A stretch of DNA of 26,886 nucleotides, taken from assembly GCA_028868235.1 (NCBI GenBank), contig JAGWUW010000002.1, positions 1-26,886 on the forward strand, read 5' to 3'. This DNA comes from Betaproteobacteria bacterium (GTDB lineage: Bacteria > Pseudomonadota > Gammaproteobacteria > Burkholderiales > Rhodocyclaceae). A model generated the notes under the pieces. That model made no database searches and was not told the DNA's origin. It was given only the letters and a program-made list of their open reading frames with translations. A program made the position numbers and the translations under genes. Each line of letters starts with the position of its first letter. The stretch's first letter is position 1. Of the stretch, positions 19,856-26,886 are shown piece by piece.

Positions 19856-20497
19856 ATGCCTCGCTCTACCGCCCCCTCTTCGCGGACCCGCGTTTGCCGT
19901 AAACCGGAGCGCGCCGCCTACGACGCCGAGACCATCAATGCCATCGTCGACGCCGCAGTCATTTGCAGCGTTGCCTTCCAGATCGATGGCGGGGTGCACG
20001 CCATTCCGACCATCCATTGGCGCGACGGTGGGTACCTCTACGTCCACGGCGCCAAGGCGTCGCGCATGCTCAAGGCGCTTACCGAGAGCGAGGTCTGCAT
20101 CACGGTCGCGCTCGCTGATGGCTTGGTACTGGCCCGCTCGGCCATGCACCATTCGATGAACTACCGCTCGGTGGTGATCTACGGCCAGTTCGAGTCGGTA
20201 AACCAGCCGGCCGAGAAAGAGCGTGCCCTCCGGGCCCTCATCGAAGGCCTCTATCCCGGACGCTGGGACACGCTGCGCCCGATCAACGACAAGGAACTGA
20301 ACGCCACCAGCGTGCTGCGTATTCCGCTGGCCGAAGCTTCGTCCAAAGCACGTGATAGCGGAGTAAAGGATGACGACGATGATCTGGACTGGCCAGTCTG
20401 GGCCGGCGTGATCCCGTTCAATACTGCTACAGGGACGCCGCGCCGGGAGAACGACAGCGTGGGGGGGACCGTGCCTTCCACACGCTTCACGCTTTAG
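19856..20497 (+). CDS. Pyridoxamine 5'-phosphate oxidase-like flavin-binding protein
   Basis: This 213-residue protein has the split-barrel flavin-binding fold (Pyridox_ox_2 group). Visible features are AYDAETINAIVDAAVICSVAF, the strand pair GVHAIPTIHWRDGGYLYVHG with AKASRMLKAL, EVCITVALADGLVLARSAMHHSMNYRSVVIYG, and a C-terminal DDDDDLDWPVWAGVIPF before a variable tail. It is not the biosynthetic PdxH, which differs in size and motifs; the family binds FMN, FAD, F420 or heme, and its substrate is not predictable here. An AGGA lies about 11 bases before the ATG. It is divergent from the MocR-type regulator, a recurring pairing that suggests PLP-responsive control. It is followed after 42 bases by the response regulator gene on the same strand, possibly by read-through. 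Confidence 0.88.
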   Translation: MPRSTAPSSRTRVCRKPERAAYDAETINAIVDAAVICSVAFQIDGGVHAIPTIHWRDGGYLYVHGAKASRMLKALTESEVCITVALADGLVLARSAMHHSMNYRSVVIYGQFESVNQPAEKERALRALIEGLYPGRWDTLRPINDKELNATSVLRIPLAEASSKARDSGVKDDDDDLDWPVWAGVIPFNTATGTPRRENDSVGGTVPSTRFTL

Positions 20498-20539
20498 CCC
20501 AGCCAGACAAGCCGCCGGCATCTCGGGCAAAATATCGGG

Positions 20540-21211
20540 ATGAAGATTCTCATCGTCGAAGACGAAACCAAGACCGGCGACTATCTCAAGCAGGGGTTGG
20601 GTGAGGCCGGGTTTCCGGCCGATCTGGTACGCAACGGGCTGGACGGCATGCACGAAGGGCTAGCCGGCGACTATGATCTGCTGATCCTCGATGTCAATCT
20701 GCCCGGCCTCGACGGCTGGCAGGTGCTGAAAACCCTGCGCGCCGCCGGTCGCGATCTGCCGGTGCTTTTCCTGACCGCCCGCGACCAGGTGGAAGATCGG
20801 GTCAAGGGACTGGAGCTGGGTGCTGACGACTACCTGATCAAACCCTTCGCCTTCTCCGAACTGCTCGCCCGCGTGCGCACTCTGCTCCGCCGCGGCCGGG
20901 CCAAGGAGGCAGACAACCTGAGCATTGCCGACCTCGAACTGGATGTACTGAAACGCCGCGCCACCCGCGCCGGGCAGCGCATCGATCTGACCGCCAAGGA
21001 ATTCGCCCTGCTCGAACTTTTCCTGCGCCGCCAGGGTGAGGTGCTAGCCCGCAGCTTCATCGCCTCGCAGGTATGGGACATGAATTTCGACTCGGACACC
21101 AATGTCGTCGAAGTCGCCATTCGGCGCCTGCGTGCCAAGGTAGACGACGACTTCTCACCCAAGCTGATCCATACCTTGCGCGGCATGGGTTACGTGATGG
21201 AAATCCGTTGA
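20540..21211 (+). CDS. Heavy-metal-type OmpR-family response regulator (CusR/CopR-like)
   Basis: This 223-residue regulator starts [20 protein letters not shown], a hallmark of the CusR/CopR/IrlR group. The receiver has E7-D8, phosphoacceptor D51 ([14 protein letters not shown]), T79 (LFLTARD) and K101 ([14 protein letters not shown]). The C-terminal winged helix contains [48 protein letters not shown] and [11 protein letters not shown]. It is followed by its kinase with a two-base gap. Known relatives sense copper, silver or other metals and activate efflux or oxidase genes, but no cusCBA, copA or similar gene is adjacent, so its target is elsewhere or different. The ribosome site before ATG is weak. 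Confidence 0.93.
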   Translation: MKILIVEDETKTGDYLKQGLGEAGFPADLVRNGLDGMHEGLAGDYDLLILDVNLPGLDGWQVLKTLRAAGRDLPVLFLTARDQVEDRVKGLELGADDYLIKPFAFSELLARVRTLLRRGRAKEADNLSIADLELDVLKRRATRAGQRIDLTAKEFALLELFLRRQGEVLARSFIASQVWDMNFDSDTNVVEVAIRRLRAKVDDDFSPKLIHTLRGMGYVMEIR

Positions 21212-21213
21212 CC

Positions 21214-22584
21214 ATGGCGCTGACGGTAAGCAACTGGCGGCATTCGATCACCCTGCGCCTGGCGCTGGCCTTCGCCGTGCTGACCATCCTGGTCTTCGCC
21301 ACGCTGGGCATCTACCTGAGCCGGTCGACCGACAACCACATGGCCGAACTCGACGCCCACGAACTGCTCGGCAAGCTGGCCCTGGCCGGCCACATCGGCA
21401 GCCAGTCCGAATCGCCGGCCGCCTTCGCCAATCGCCTGAGCGACGCGCTGGTCGGCGAACACGGCATCATCGTCGCCGTGGATGGTCCCCACGGGGCCAT
21501 TTTCCGCTGGCCGGACGACGGCCTGGCCGACTCGCTGGCTGCTGCTTCGACCGGCATCGGCGAGCAACCCACACGGCTACGCGAAGACGGCATCGACTAC
21601 CGCGCTGTGGCCGGCAGCGAGCAGACCGGATGGAACGAGACAGTGCGCGTCGTCGTCGCCCGCAACATCCACCACCACACTGATTTCCTTGATCAGTTGC
21701 AACGCGACTTCTGGCTGGCTGTATTCGCTGCCGCTGTGCTGACCGTGGTCGTCGGGATGCTGATCGTCCGCCACAGCATACGTCCGGTGCGCGCCATCGC
21801 CCACGCCGCCGGCCGCATTTCCGCCGGCCGCCTGGCCGAGCGCATGCCGGTGCAAGACGTGCCGCCGGAACTGGCCGAACTGGTCGCCGCCTTCAACGAC
21901 ATGCTGGGCCGCCTGGAGGAGTCTTTCTCGCGGCTGTCCGACTTCTCGGCCGATCTGGCGCACGAACTGCGCACGCCCATCCACAGCCTGCGCATGCAGA
22001 CCGAGGTTTCGCTGAACCACCCGCGCAGCGCCGACGAGTACCGCGAACTGCTCGCCTCCAACCTCGAGGAATACGACCGGCTGACGCGGATCATCGCCGA
22101 CATGCTGTTCCTGGCCAAAGCCGACCACGGGCTGATCGTGCCGCACCGCGAGCGACTCGACCTGCACGCCCTGTGCGAACGGCTGCTCGAATACTACGGC
22201 CTGCTCGCCGAGAACATCGCCGTGCATTTGAGCGACACCCCACTCATCGCCGAAGGCGACCGGCTGATGCTGGAGCGCGCCATCGGCAATCTGCTGGTCA
22301 ACGCCATCCATCACACCCCGGCCGGCGGTTCGGTCACTCTCAGCCTGCGCGAGGAAGGCGGCATGGCGGTGGTGGCGGTGGCCAACACCGGCCAACCGAT
22401 CGCACCGGAGGCCATGGAACGGATCTTCGACCGCTTCGGCAAGCTGGACCAATCGAGCGAAGGCACCGGCCTCGGCCTGGCCATCACCCGCTCCATCGTC
22501 CTCGCCCACCAGGGACGGATCTCGGTCAATTCGGATGCGGCGGCGACGGTGTTTTCGGTGGCGCTGCCAATGGCCGCCGCCTGA
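21214..22584 (+). CDS. Heavy-metal-type sensor histidine kinase (CusS-like)
   Basis: This 456-residue inner-membrane kinase is the partner of the preceding regulator. It has a membrane helix at about residues 13-35 (LRLALAFAVLTILVFATLGIYL), a periplasmic domain of about 135 residues containing NIHHH near its end, a second helix at about 165-185, HAMP (RPVRAIAHAAGRISAGRLAERM), phosphoacceptor H250 (LAHELRTPIHSLRMQTEV), an N-box (NLLVNAIHHTP) and G-boxes (TGLGLAITRSIV). I chose the ATG at 21214, two bases after the regulator stop; a longer open frame from 21073 lies inside the regulator and is not credible. The RISAGRLAERMPVQ linker and ELRTPIHSL box are typical of the metal-sensor group. The actual ligand is unknown. 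It ends 129 bases before nifV. Confidence 0.92.
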   Translation: MALTVSNWRHSITLRLALAFAVLTILVFATLGIYLSRSTDNHMAELDAHELLGKLALAGHIGSQSESPAAFANRLSDALVGEHGIIVAVDGPHGAIFRWPDDGLADSLAAASTGIGEQPTRLREDGIDYRAVAGSEQTGWNETVRVVVARNIHHHTDFLDQLQRDFWLAVFAAAVLTVVVGMLIVRHSIRPVRAIAHAAGRISAGRLAERMPVQDVPPELAELVAAFNDMLGRLEESFSRLSDFSADLAHELRTPIHSLRMQTEVSLNHPRSADEYRELLASNLEEYDRLTRIIADMLFLAKADHGLIVPHRERLDLHALCERLLEYYGLLAENIAVHLSDTPLIAEGDRLMLERAIGNLLVNAIHHTPAGGSVTLSLREEGGMAVVAVANTGQPIAPEAMERIFDRFGKLDQSSEGTGLGLAITRSIVLAHQGRISVNSDAAATVFSVALPMAAA

Positions 22585-22597
22585 GTCGGCCTATCCT

Positions 22598-22613
22598 TGT
22601 CGCATTCGCGACA
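22598..22613 (+). promoter_or_regulatory. NifA upstream activator sequence
   Basis: The sequence TGTCGCATTCGCGACA fits the NifA site TGT-N10-ACA exactly and is a palindrome over six bases on each side. Its centre is about 95 bases upstream of the predicted nifV transcription start, the usual position for an enhancer-bound activator. Confidence 0.75.
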
Positions 22614-22656
22614 TGCCCCCGACAATGGCCCGATACACCGACAAAAAACAACAATA

Positions 22657-22669
22657 ATTCAATAGGTTG
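22657..22669 (+). promoter_or_regulatory. IHF-like binding site
   Basis: ATTCAATAGGTTG differs from the IHF consensus WATCAANNNNTTR at one position and is preceded by an A/T-rich stretch. It lies between the NifA site and the -24/-12 promoter, where IHF normally bends DNA so that NifA can touch sigma-54 polymerase. Confidence 0.45.
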
Positions 22670-22673
22670 AAGT

Positions 22674-22690
22674 CTGGCACCACCCTTGCT
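22674..22690 (+). promoter_or_regulatory. Sigma-54 (-24/-12) promoter of the nifV operon
   Basis: CTGGCAC-N5-TTGCT matches the RpoN consensus YTGGCACGRNNNTTGCW closely, with the invariant GG (22676-22677) and GC (22688-22689) at the right distance. Transcription should begin near 22701, only about 13 bases before nifV, so the ribosome site AAGGAG lies right at the 5' end of the mRNA. Confidence 0.88.
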
Positions 22691-22713
22691 TCGGAAGCAG
22701 CAAGGAGATTGCC

Positions 22714-23850
22714 ATGACCCAGTCCTTCATCACCATCAACGATACGACCCTGCGCGACGGCGAACAGTCGGCCGGCGTGGCGTTTTCGTTGACGGAGAAA
22801 CTGGACATCGCCTGCCAGCTGGCCGCCATCGGTCTCCCGGAGCTGGAAGTCGGCATCCCGGCCATGGGCGACGAGGAGCGCGAATCGATCCGTGCCGTGG
22901 CCGATCTCAAGCTCCCGCCGCGCCTGATGGTGTGGAGCCGCATGCACCCGGCCGACATCGCGGCCTGCGCCAACCTCGGCGCCCACCTGATCGACATCTC
23001 GGTGCCGGCCTCCGACCAGCACCTGGCCTATAAGCTGAAGCAGGACCGCGCCTGGCTATTGCGCGAACTGCCCAAGTACATCGGCGCCGCGCTGTCCCTC
23101 GGCCTTGAAGTCGGCCTCGGCTGCGAGGATGCCTCGCGGGCCGACATGGATTTCCTGTGCGCCCTGGCTGAAACGGCCGAGCGTGCCGGCGCCCGCCGCC
23201 TGCGCTTCGCCGACACGCTGGGCATCCTCGAGCCGTTCGGCACCTACGACAAGATTTCCACGCTCTGCCGGCGCAGCGGTCTGGAAATCGAAATGCACGC
23301 CCACGACGACATGGGGCTGGCCACCGCCAACACGCTCGCCGCCTGCAAGGCCGGCGCCACGCACGTCAACACGACGGTGAACGGGCTGGGCGAACGGGCC
23401 GGCAACGCGCCGCTGGAAGAAGTGGTACTTGGCCTGAACAAGCTGCACGGCATCGCCACCGGCATCGATCTGAAGGGTTTTCCGTCGCTGTCAGCAAAGG
23501 TGGCCTGCGCTTCCGGGCGCGCCATCCCGTGGCAGAAGAGCGTGGTCGGCGCCGGGGCCTTCACGCATGAGGCCGGCATCCACGTCGATGGCCTGCTCAA
23601 GCACCCGGACAATTACCAGGGTTTCGATCCGCGAGAAGTCGGCCAGGCACACCGCATCGTGCTCGGCAAGCATTCCGGGTCGCGCGCCGTGCAGGTGGTC
23701 TATGCCGGGCTGGGCATCGAACTCGGCGAAGCCGAGGCGCAGGCCATGCTGCCGCAGGTCCGGGCCTTCGTCGCCGCACACAAGCACCCGCCCGAAGTGT
23801 CCGACCTGCACGATCTTCTCGCTTCGCTGCGGAGCCTCCACCATGTCTGA
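22714..23850 (+). CDS. nifV: Homocitrate synthase NifV
   Basis: This 378-residue enzyme condenses acetyl-CoA with 2-oxoglutarate to give homocitrate, the organic ligand of the nitrogenase iron-molybdenum cofactor. It is a TIM-barrel of the isopropylmalate/homocitrate synthase family: [17 protein letters not shown] near the N-terminus carries the metal-binding Asp and catalytic Arg, [12 protein letters not shown] (H195, H197) supplies metal ligands, and [16 protein letters not shown] and [12 protein letters not shown] follow. Its length equals that of other NifV proteins, and it lacks the C-terminal regulatory domain of LeuA. An AAGGAG ribosome site precedes ATG. It leads a tight operon behind a NifA/sigma-54 promoter, so it should be made only under nitrogen-fixing conditions. 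Unlike in Azotobacter, nifU and nifS are not directly upstream. Confidence 0.97.
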   Translation: MTQSFITINDTTLRDGEQSAGVAFSLTEKLDIACQLAAIGLPELEVGIPAMGDEERESIRAVADLKLPPRLMVWSRMHPADIAACANLGAHLIDISVPASDQHLAYKLKQDRAWLLRELPKYIGAALSLGLEVGLGCEDASRADMDFLCALAETAERAGARRLRFADTLGILEPFGTYDKISTLCRRSGLEIEMHAHDDMGLATANTLAACKAGATHVNTTVNGLGERAGNAPLEEVVLGLNKLHGIATGIDLKGFPSLSAKVACASGRAIPWQKSVVGAGAFTHEAGIHVDGLLKHPDNYQGFDPREVGQAHRIVLGKHSGSRAVQVVYAGLGIELGEAEAQAMLPQVRAFVAAHKHPPEVSDLHDLLASLRSLHHV

Positions 23851-24640
23851 AACGATGACCATGACTGCTCCCGTGCCGCCCGCCCTCTCCGCCCCCGGCC
23901 TGTGGGCCACCCTCAAGGAGGACCTGGCCTGCGTTTTCCAGCGTGACCCGGCGGCCCGCTCGACGCTGGAGGTGCTGACCACCTACCCCGGTGTCCATGC
24001 CATCCTCACCCATCGCCTGGCGCATCGCCTGTGGCAGTCCGGCTGGCGCTTCCCGGCCCGCTTCCTGTCCTTCCTCGGGCGCACGCTGACAAATGTTGAC
24101 ATCCACCCCGGCGCCACCATCGGCCGCCGCTTCTTCATCGATCACGGCGCCTGCGTGGTGATCGGCGAGACGGCCGAAGTTGGCGACGACGTCACGCTGT
24201 ACCACGGCGTCACGCTGGGCGGCACCTCGTGGAACAAGGGCAAGCGCCACCCGACCCTAGCCGACGGCGTGGTGGTCGGCGCTGGCGCCAAGATTCTCGG
24301 TCCCATCTGCATTGGCGAGCGCGTCCGCGTCGGCGCCAATTCGGTGGTCGTCAAGGACGTGCCGGCCGACCGGACCGTCGTCGGGGTTCCCGGCCGGATC
24401 GTCGACACCCGGCTCGGCCCGGCACGCCTCGCTGACGGCATCAACCTGGACCACAACGTGATGCCCGACCCGGTGGCCAAGTCCATCGCCTGCCTGATCG
24501 AGCGCATCGAGACGCTGGAAAAGGAACTGGCCGAACTGCGCCACGAGCCGCCGCCCGCCGATCACGCCGGCGAATGCCGCACCTGCTCGGCCGGCGACCT
24601 GTGCTGCGAAACTGAAGCCATGCATGAGGCCATGCACTGA
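23843..24640 (+). CDS. cysE: Serine O-acetyltransferase, nif-associated CysE, with Cys-rich tail
   Basis: This 265-residue enzyme acetylates serine with acetyl-CoA, the first step to cysteine, which supplies sulfur for nitrogenase clusters. I start it at 23843 because GGAG lies eight bases upstream; it overlaps nifV by eight bases in another frame. The region [32 protein letters not shown] is the helical N-terminal domain of the short CysE class, then the left-handed beta-helix of hexapeptides ([18 protein letters not shown] to VVGVPGRIV). Catalytic D86 and H101 are spaced as in E. coli D143/H158, and KRHPTLADG supplies the other active-site His. The last 21 residues hold four cysteines (245, 248, 254, 255), two His and two Met, beginning [11 protein letters not shown], which is not part of the catalytic fold and could bind metal or a cluster. 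Confidence 0.95.
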   Translation: MSETMTMTAPVPPALSAPGLWATLKEDLACVFQRDPAARSTLEVLTTYPGVHAILTHRLAHRLWQSGWRFPARFLSFLGRTLTNVDIHPGATIGRRFFIDHGACVVIGETAEVGDDVTLYHGVTLGGTSWNKGKRHPTLADGVVVGAGAKILGPICIGERVRVGANSVVVKDVPADRTVVGVPGRIVDTRLGPARLADGINLDHNVMPDPVAKSIACLIERIETLEKELAELRHEPPPADHAGECRTCSAGDLCCETEAMHEAMH

Positions 24641-24641
24641 T

Positions 24642-25181
24642 ATGGACCTGCTCGACTTCTTCGACTGCAAGCTCTACTTCGAGGACGCGCTCCCCGCCGA
24701 AGCCGAGCTGCTGATCGCCCAGGCGGCGCAGGACTACGGCAACCCGGCCGCCGAACTCGCCCTGCTCCGCGCCCACCTGCTGGCACCGGAGCACCTGACC
24801 GTGCTGGTCAGCCTGTACCGCTACTACTTCTACCAGCATCGCCTCGACGAGGTGCTGATCGTTGCCGAACACGCCAAGCGGGTTTCCGCCCGCCACCTCG
24901 GCATCCCCAACGACTGGCGACAGATTGACGAGAGTCAGCTCGGCTCGGCCGCCACCACCTCTTTCGGCCTGCTCCGCTTCTACCTGCTGGCGCTCAAGGC
25001 CGAAAGCATCGTCCTGCTCCGCCTCGGCCGCATCGCCGAATCGCGCGACCGGCTCACCAAGCTGGCCGCACTGGACAGCCGCGACCACCTTGGCGCGGCC
25101 AAGCTACTTGAAGTCGTCGACGAGTTTCAATCGGAAGACACGCCTACCGAAACCCCATCCATCACCCTTGCCATCGCCTGA
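24642..25181 (+). CDS. Helical TPR-like protein of the nif operon, function unknown
   Basis: I do not know a named family function for this 179-residue protein. It begins MDLLDFFDCKLYFEDALPAEAE and looks all-helical. Repeated helix pairs rich in Ala/Leu suggest TPR-like folding: PAAELALLRAHLLAPEHLTVLVSLYRYYFYQHRLDEVLIVAEHA at about 32-75, and LRFYLLALKAESIVLLRLGRIAESRDRLTKLAALD at about 105-140. There is no signal peptide; it should be cytoplasmic. It starts one base after the cysE stop (ATG at 24642; an in-frame ATG at 24624 is possible) and ends ten bases before nifW, so it is locked in the operon. Unnamed genes at this point of other proteobacterial nif clusters are known to me in general, so a role in nitrogenase assembly or protection is a reasonable inference; TPR-like helices suggest protein binding. 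Confidence 0.85.
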   Translation: MDLLDFFDCKLYFEDALPAEAELLIAQAAQDYGNPAAELALLRAHLLAPEHLTVLVSLYRYYFYQHRLDEVLIVAEHAKRVSARHLGIPNDWRQIDESQLGSAATTSFGLLRFYLLALKAESIVLLRLGRIAESRDRLTKLAALDSRDHLGAAKLLEVVDEFQSEDTPTETPSITLAIA

Positions 25182-25191
25182 AGGAGGCATC

Positions 25192-25536
25192 ATGGAAGAC
25201 ATCGCCCTGACACTCGAAGAAGCCATGGAAGAACTGGTTTCAGCCGAGGACTTTCTCGATTATTTCGAAGTCCCCTACGAGCCTTCGGTGGTCCATGTGA
25301 ACCGCCTGCACATCCTGCAACGCTTCCACGACTACCTGGCCAAGCAGGCGCCCAACCTGCCGCCGCAGGAAGACCAGCAGCGCGGCATCTACCGCCTGTG
25401 GCTGGAGCGTGCCTACCAGGACTTCGTCGAATCGAATTCGATCAAGGAAAAGGTCTTCGCCGTGTTCCAGAACCAGGCCCAGCCGGGCGGCGGATTCAGT
25501 TCCTTCGTATCTCTCGACAAGGTATTCCGGACATGA
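25192..25536 (+). CDS. nifW: Nitrogenase-stabilising/protective protein NifW
   Basis: This 114-residue protein matches NifW, which binds the molybdenum-iron protein and is thought to protect it from oxygen or help its maturation. The conserved core is visible: LVSAEDFLDYFEVPYEPSVVHVNRLHILQRFHDYL, then GIYRLWLERAYQDFVES and EKVFAVFQ. The size is normal. AAGGAGG stands five bases before the ATG at 25192; a longer open frame upstream overlaps the TPR-like gene and lacks a start signal. Its stop TGA overlaps the nifZ ATG (ATGA), so the two should be translationally coupled. Confidence 0.95.
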   Translation: MEDIALTLEEAMEELVSAEDFLDYFEVPYEPSVVHVNRLHILQRFHDYLAKQAPNLPPQEDQQRGIYRLWLERAYQDFVESNSIKEKVFAVFQNQAQPGGGFSSFVSLDKVFRT

Positions 25537-25991
25537 TGAACGCCCGCTGGGACTACGGCGAAGCGGTACGCCTGACACGCAACGTCCGCAACGACGGCAC
25601 CTACCCCGGCCTCGATCCGGGTGCCTTCCTCGTCCGCCGGGGCAGCGTCGGCTATGTCGTCGATGTCGGCACCTTCCTGCAGGACCAGATCATCTATTCG
25701 GTCAATTTCCTCGACGAAGGCAAGATCGTCGGTTGCCGCGAGGAAGAGCTGATCAGCGCCAAAGAACAGTGGACGCCGTCGAAATTCGAATTCCGGGAAA
25801 AGGTATGCGCCGCCAAACAACTGGCCGTCGGCGGCGAAGTACTGGTCAAACTGGGTGCCGTCGGCGAGGTCATCAAGGTCATCCGCGATGCGCCAGGCGG
25901 TGTCGCCTATCACATCCATTTCGACAGCCTGCCCGGCCGCCTGCTCCAGATACCGGAAACCGCCCTCGAAGCCCTGGAAGCCCGGGTGTAA
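25533..25991 (+). CDS. nifZ: Nitrogenase maturation protein NifZ
   Basis: This 152-residue protein assists conversion of the P-cluster precursor in the second half of the molybdenum-iron protein. NifZ features are seen in the N-terminal half: WDYGEAVRLTRNVRNDGTYPGLDPGAFLVRRGSVGYVVDVGTFLQDQIIYSVNF, an SH3-like beta-barrel, with a second similar barrel at about 95-140 (LAVGGEVLVKLGAVGEVIKVI). Two consecutive ATGs (25533 and 25536) are possible starts; I use the first, which gives a 4-base overlap with nifW. NifM follows after four bases. The C-terminal extension places it in the longer NifZ class. Confidence 0.93.
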   Translation: MMNARWDYGEAVRLTRNVRNDGTYPGLDPGAFLVRRGSVGYVVDVGTFLQDQIIYSVNFLDEGKIVGCREEELISAKEQWTPSKFEFREKVCAAKQLAVGGEVLVKLGAVGEVIKVIRDAPGGVAYHIHFDSLPGRLLQIPETALEALEARV

Positions 25992-25995
25992 CGCC

Positions 25996-26835
25996 ATGCA
26001 GCAACTTGGCTATCTCGAACTGAAGCTGTCCTGGGAGCTGTTCCACAAAGGCCCCGAGGCGCTGACCGAACTGGAACGCCATCGACTGGACGATGTGGCG
26101 CGCAAGCAGGACAGCATCGAACAACGCATCCTGGCCAGTGCCGCCGCAGCCAACGTGGTCGTGCCGGCCGCCACGCTGACCAGCCGCATCGCAGAGATTC
26201 GCCAGCGCTACCCGAGCGCCGACGAATTCACCCAGGACCTCGAACGCAGCCAGATAACGATGGCCGACCTCGAACAAGCCGTCGAGCGCGACCTGCGCGT
26301 CGAAGCCGTGCTGGAGAAAGTGGCCTCGGCCGTTCCCGCCGTCAGCCCGGTCGATGCCGAAATCTACTACCGGCTACACCCGGAGGCCTTCGACCGCCCG
26401 GAAGCCCGCCGCTTGCGCCACATCCTGATCACCTTCAACAACGACCGGGAAAAGGAAAAGGCCCGGCTGACGCTGGAAGGCCTGCGCATTACGCTGAGAA
26501 ACCCGGAAGCCTTCGCCGTAGCTGCCCTGCGCCATTCGCAATGCCCGACTGCGATGGATGGCGGGATGCTCGGCGTGGTCAAGCGCGAGCAGCTGTATGC
26601 AGCACTGGAACCAGATGCCTTCGCCCTGAACCTCGGAGAGATCAGCGCCATACTCGAATCCCCTATCGGACTGCACATTATTCGCTGCGATGAAATCCTG
26701 CCTAGTGGCATGCTGCCCTTCGCCGAGGTATGCGACCGGATCATCGGACGCCTTACCGACAAGCGCCGCCGCGAGGCTCAACGTGACTGGATCAAGGGGC
26801 TATGTACCAAAAAAATGGGGGCCGAAGCCCCCTGA
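25996..26835 (+). CDS. nifM: NifM peptidyl-prolyl cis-trans isomerase
   Basis: This 279-residue protein is the parvulin-type isomerase needed to mature the nitrogenase iron protein NifH. The N-terminal half (1-125) is a helical SurA-like chaperone region. The parvulin domain spans about 130-240, with RLRHILITFNND, then ALRHSQCPTAMDGGMLGVVKREQLYAALEPDAFALNLGEISAILESPIGLHIIRCDEI, in which the GGxLG and the gating G-LHI-R segments are intact. I start it at 25996, four bases after the nifZ stop; the upstream extension of the frame lies in nifZ. It is the last nif gene in view. The codons for its last residues (KKMGAEAP) also form a terminator for the opposite strand, a constraint that may explain this tail. 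Confidence 0.94.
   Translation: MQQLGYLELKLSWELFHKGPEALTELERHRLDDVARKQDSIEQRILASAAAANVVVPAATLTSRIAEIRQRYPSADEFTQDLERSQITMADLEQAVERDLRVEAVLEKVASAVPAVSPVDAEIYYRLHPEAFDRPEARRLRHILITFNNDREKEKARLTLEGLRITLRNPEAFAVAALRHSQCPTAMDGGMLGVVKREQLYAALEPDAFALNLGEISAILESPIGLHIIRCDEILPSGMLPFAEVCDRIIGRLTDKRRREAQRDWIKGLCTKKMGAEAP
26809..26832 (-). terminator. Intrinsic terminator of a leftward gene, inside the nifM 3' end
   Basis: Read on the minus strand, GGGGGC-TTCG-GCCCCC (26832 to 26817) is followed by A and seven T's. A six-pair G/C stem with a C(UUCG)G tetraloop and a T-run is a strong Rho-independent terminator. On the plus strand no T-run follows, so it would not end the nif transcript. Confidence 0.8.
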
Positions 26836-26850
26836 AAGGTGGAGGAGAGC

Positions 26851-26886
26851 CTAACGCAGTAAGGCCCTCGCCCGCAGAGACACCCT
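26851..26886 (-). CDS. Possible C-terminal end of a leftward gene beyond the window
   Basis: Reading the minus strand from the right edge, one frame gives RVSLRARALLR and then a TAG stop at 26853-26851, 18 bases before the terminator. The strong leftward terminator implies a leftward gene here, and this frame has the only stop in the interval. Only 11 residues are visible, so the product cannot be named. Confidence 0.3.
   Translation of the reverse strand, partial: RVSLRARALLR

Noticed and set aside
21073..21213. 47-residue N-terminal extension of the CusS-like kinase
   Set aside because: It lies wholly inside the regulator gene in another frame, with no start signal; the ATG at 21214, two bases after the regulator stop, gives a normal kinase.

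Overview
The window reads as chromosomal DNA of a nitrogen-fixing proteobacterium, most likely a betaproteobacterium of the Rhodocyclaceae type (Azospira/Dechloromonas/Azonexus-like). This rests on the nif gene order nifV-cysE-orf-nifW-nifZ-nifM, a canonical sigma-54/NifA promoter, a sigma-32-type groE promoter, an Mdt/Mux-type RND operon and high GC. The taxonomic guess is inference; the gene calls are read from the sequence. GC and third-position GC look lower in the first ~5.3 kb and around the phytochelatin-synthase-like gene than in the nif third.

Left part (1-5.5 kb): a DHA2-type MFS drug exporter that runs off the left edge, then a stress block transcribed leftwards: a membrane-anchored HtrA/DegS-like protease, groES and groEL. 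A good sigma-32 promoter and two leader hairpins precede groES. A 63-codon orphan gene (5282-5473) lies divergently upstream of the protease behind two perfect inverted repeats.

Middle (5.7-17 kb): an OmpR/EnvZ-like two-component pair (leftward, ATGA overlap) diverges from a complete tripartite efflux operon: periplasmic adaptor, two different RND pump subunits (MdtB/MuxB and MdtC/MuxC type) and a lipoprotein outer-membrane channel. The arrangement suggests that the regulator pair controls the pump.

17.3-20.5 kb: a secreted phytochelatin-synthase-like cysteine peptidase (leftward) and a MocR/PdxR-type regulator diverging from a pyridoxamine-phosphate-oxidase-like flavoprotein. 20.5-22.6 kb: a CusRS/CopRS-like metal-responsive two-component system with no metal-efflux genes beside it.

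Right part (22.6-26.9 kb): a compact nif operon whose cistrons overlap or nearly touch: homocitrate synthase, nif-type serine acetyltransferase with a Cys-rich tail, a helical/TPR-like protein, NifW, NifZ and the NifM prolyl isomerase. Upstream lie a NifA UAS, an IHF-like site and a -24/-12 promoter, in the expected order. The 3' end of nifM contains an intrinsic terminator that works on the opposite strand, implying a leftward gene just beyond the right edge.

I found no CRISPR array, tRNA, rRNA, insertion sequence or phage element. I did not see an obviously new multi-gene system; the least explained items are the nif-operon TPR-like protein, the Cys-rich CysE tail, the orphan 63-codon gene and the GroEL without a GGM tail.
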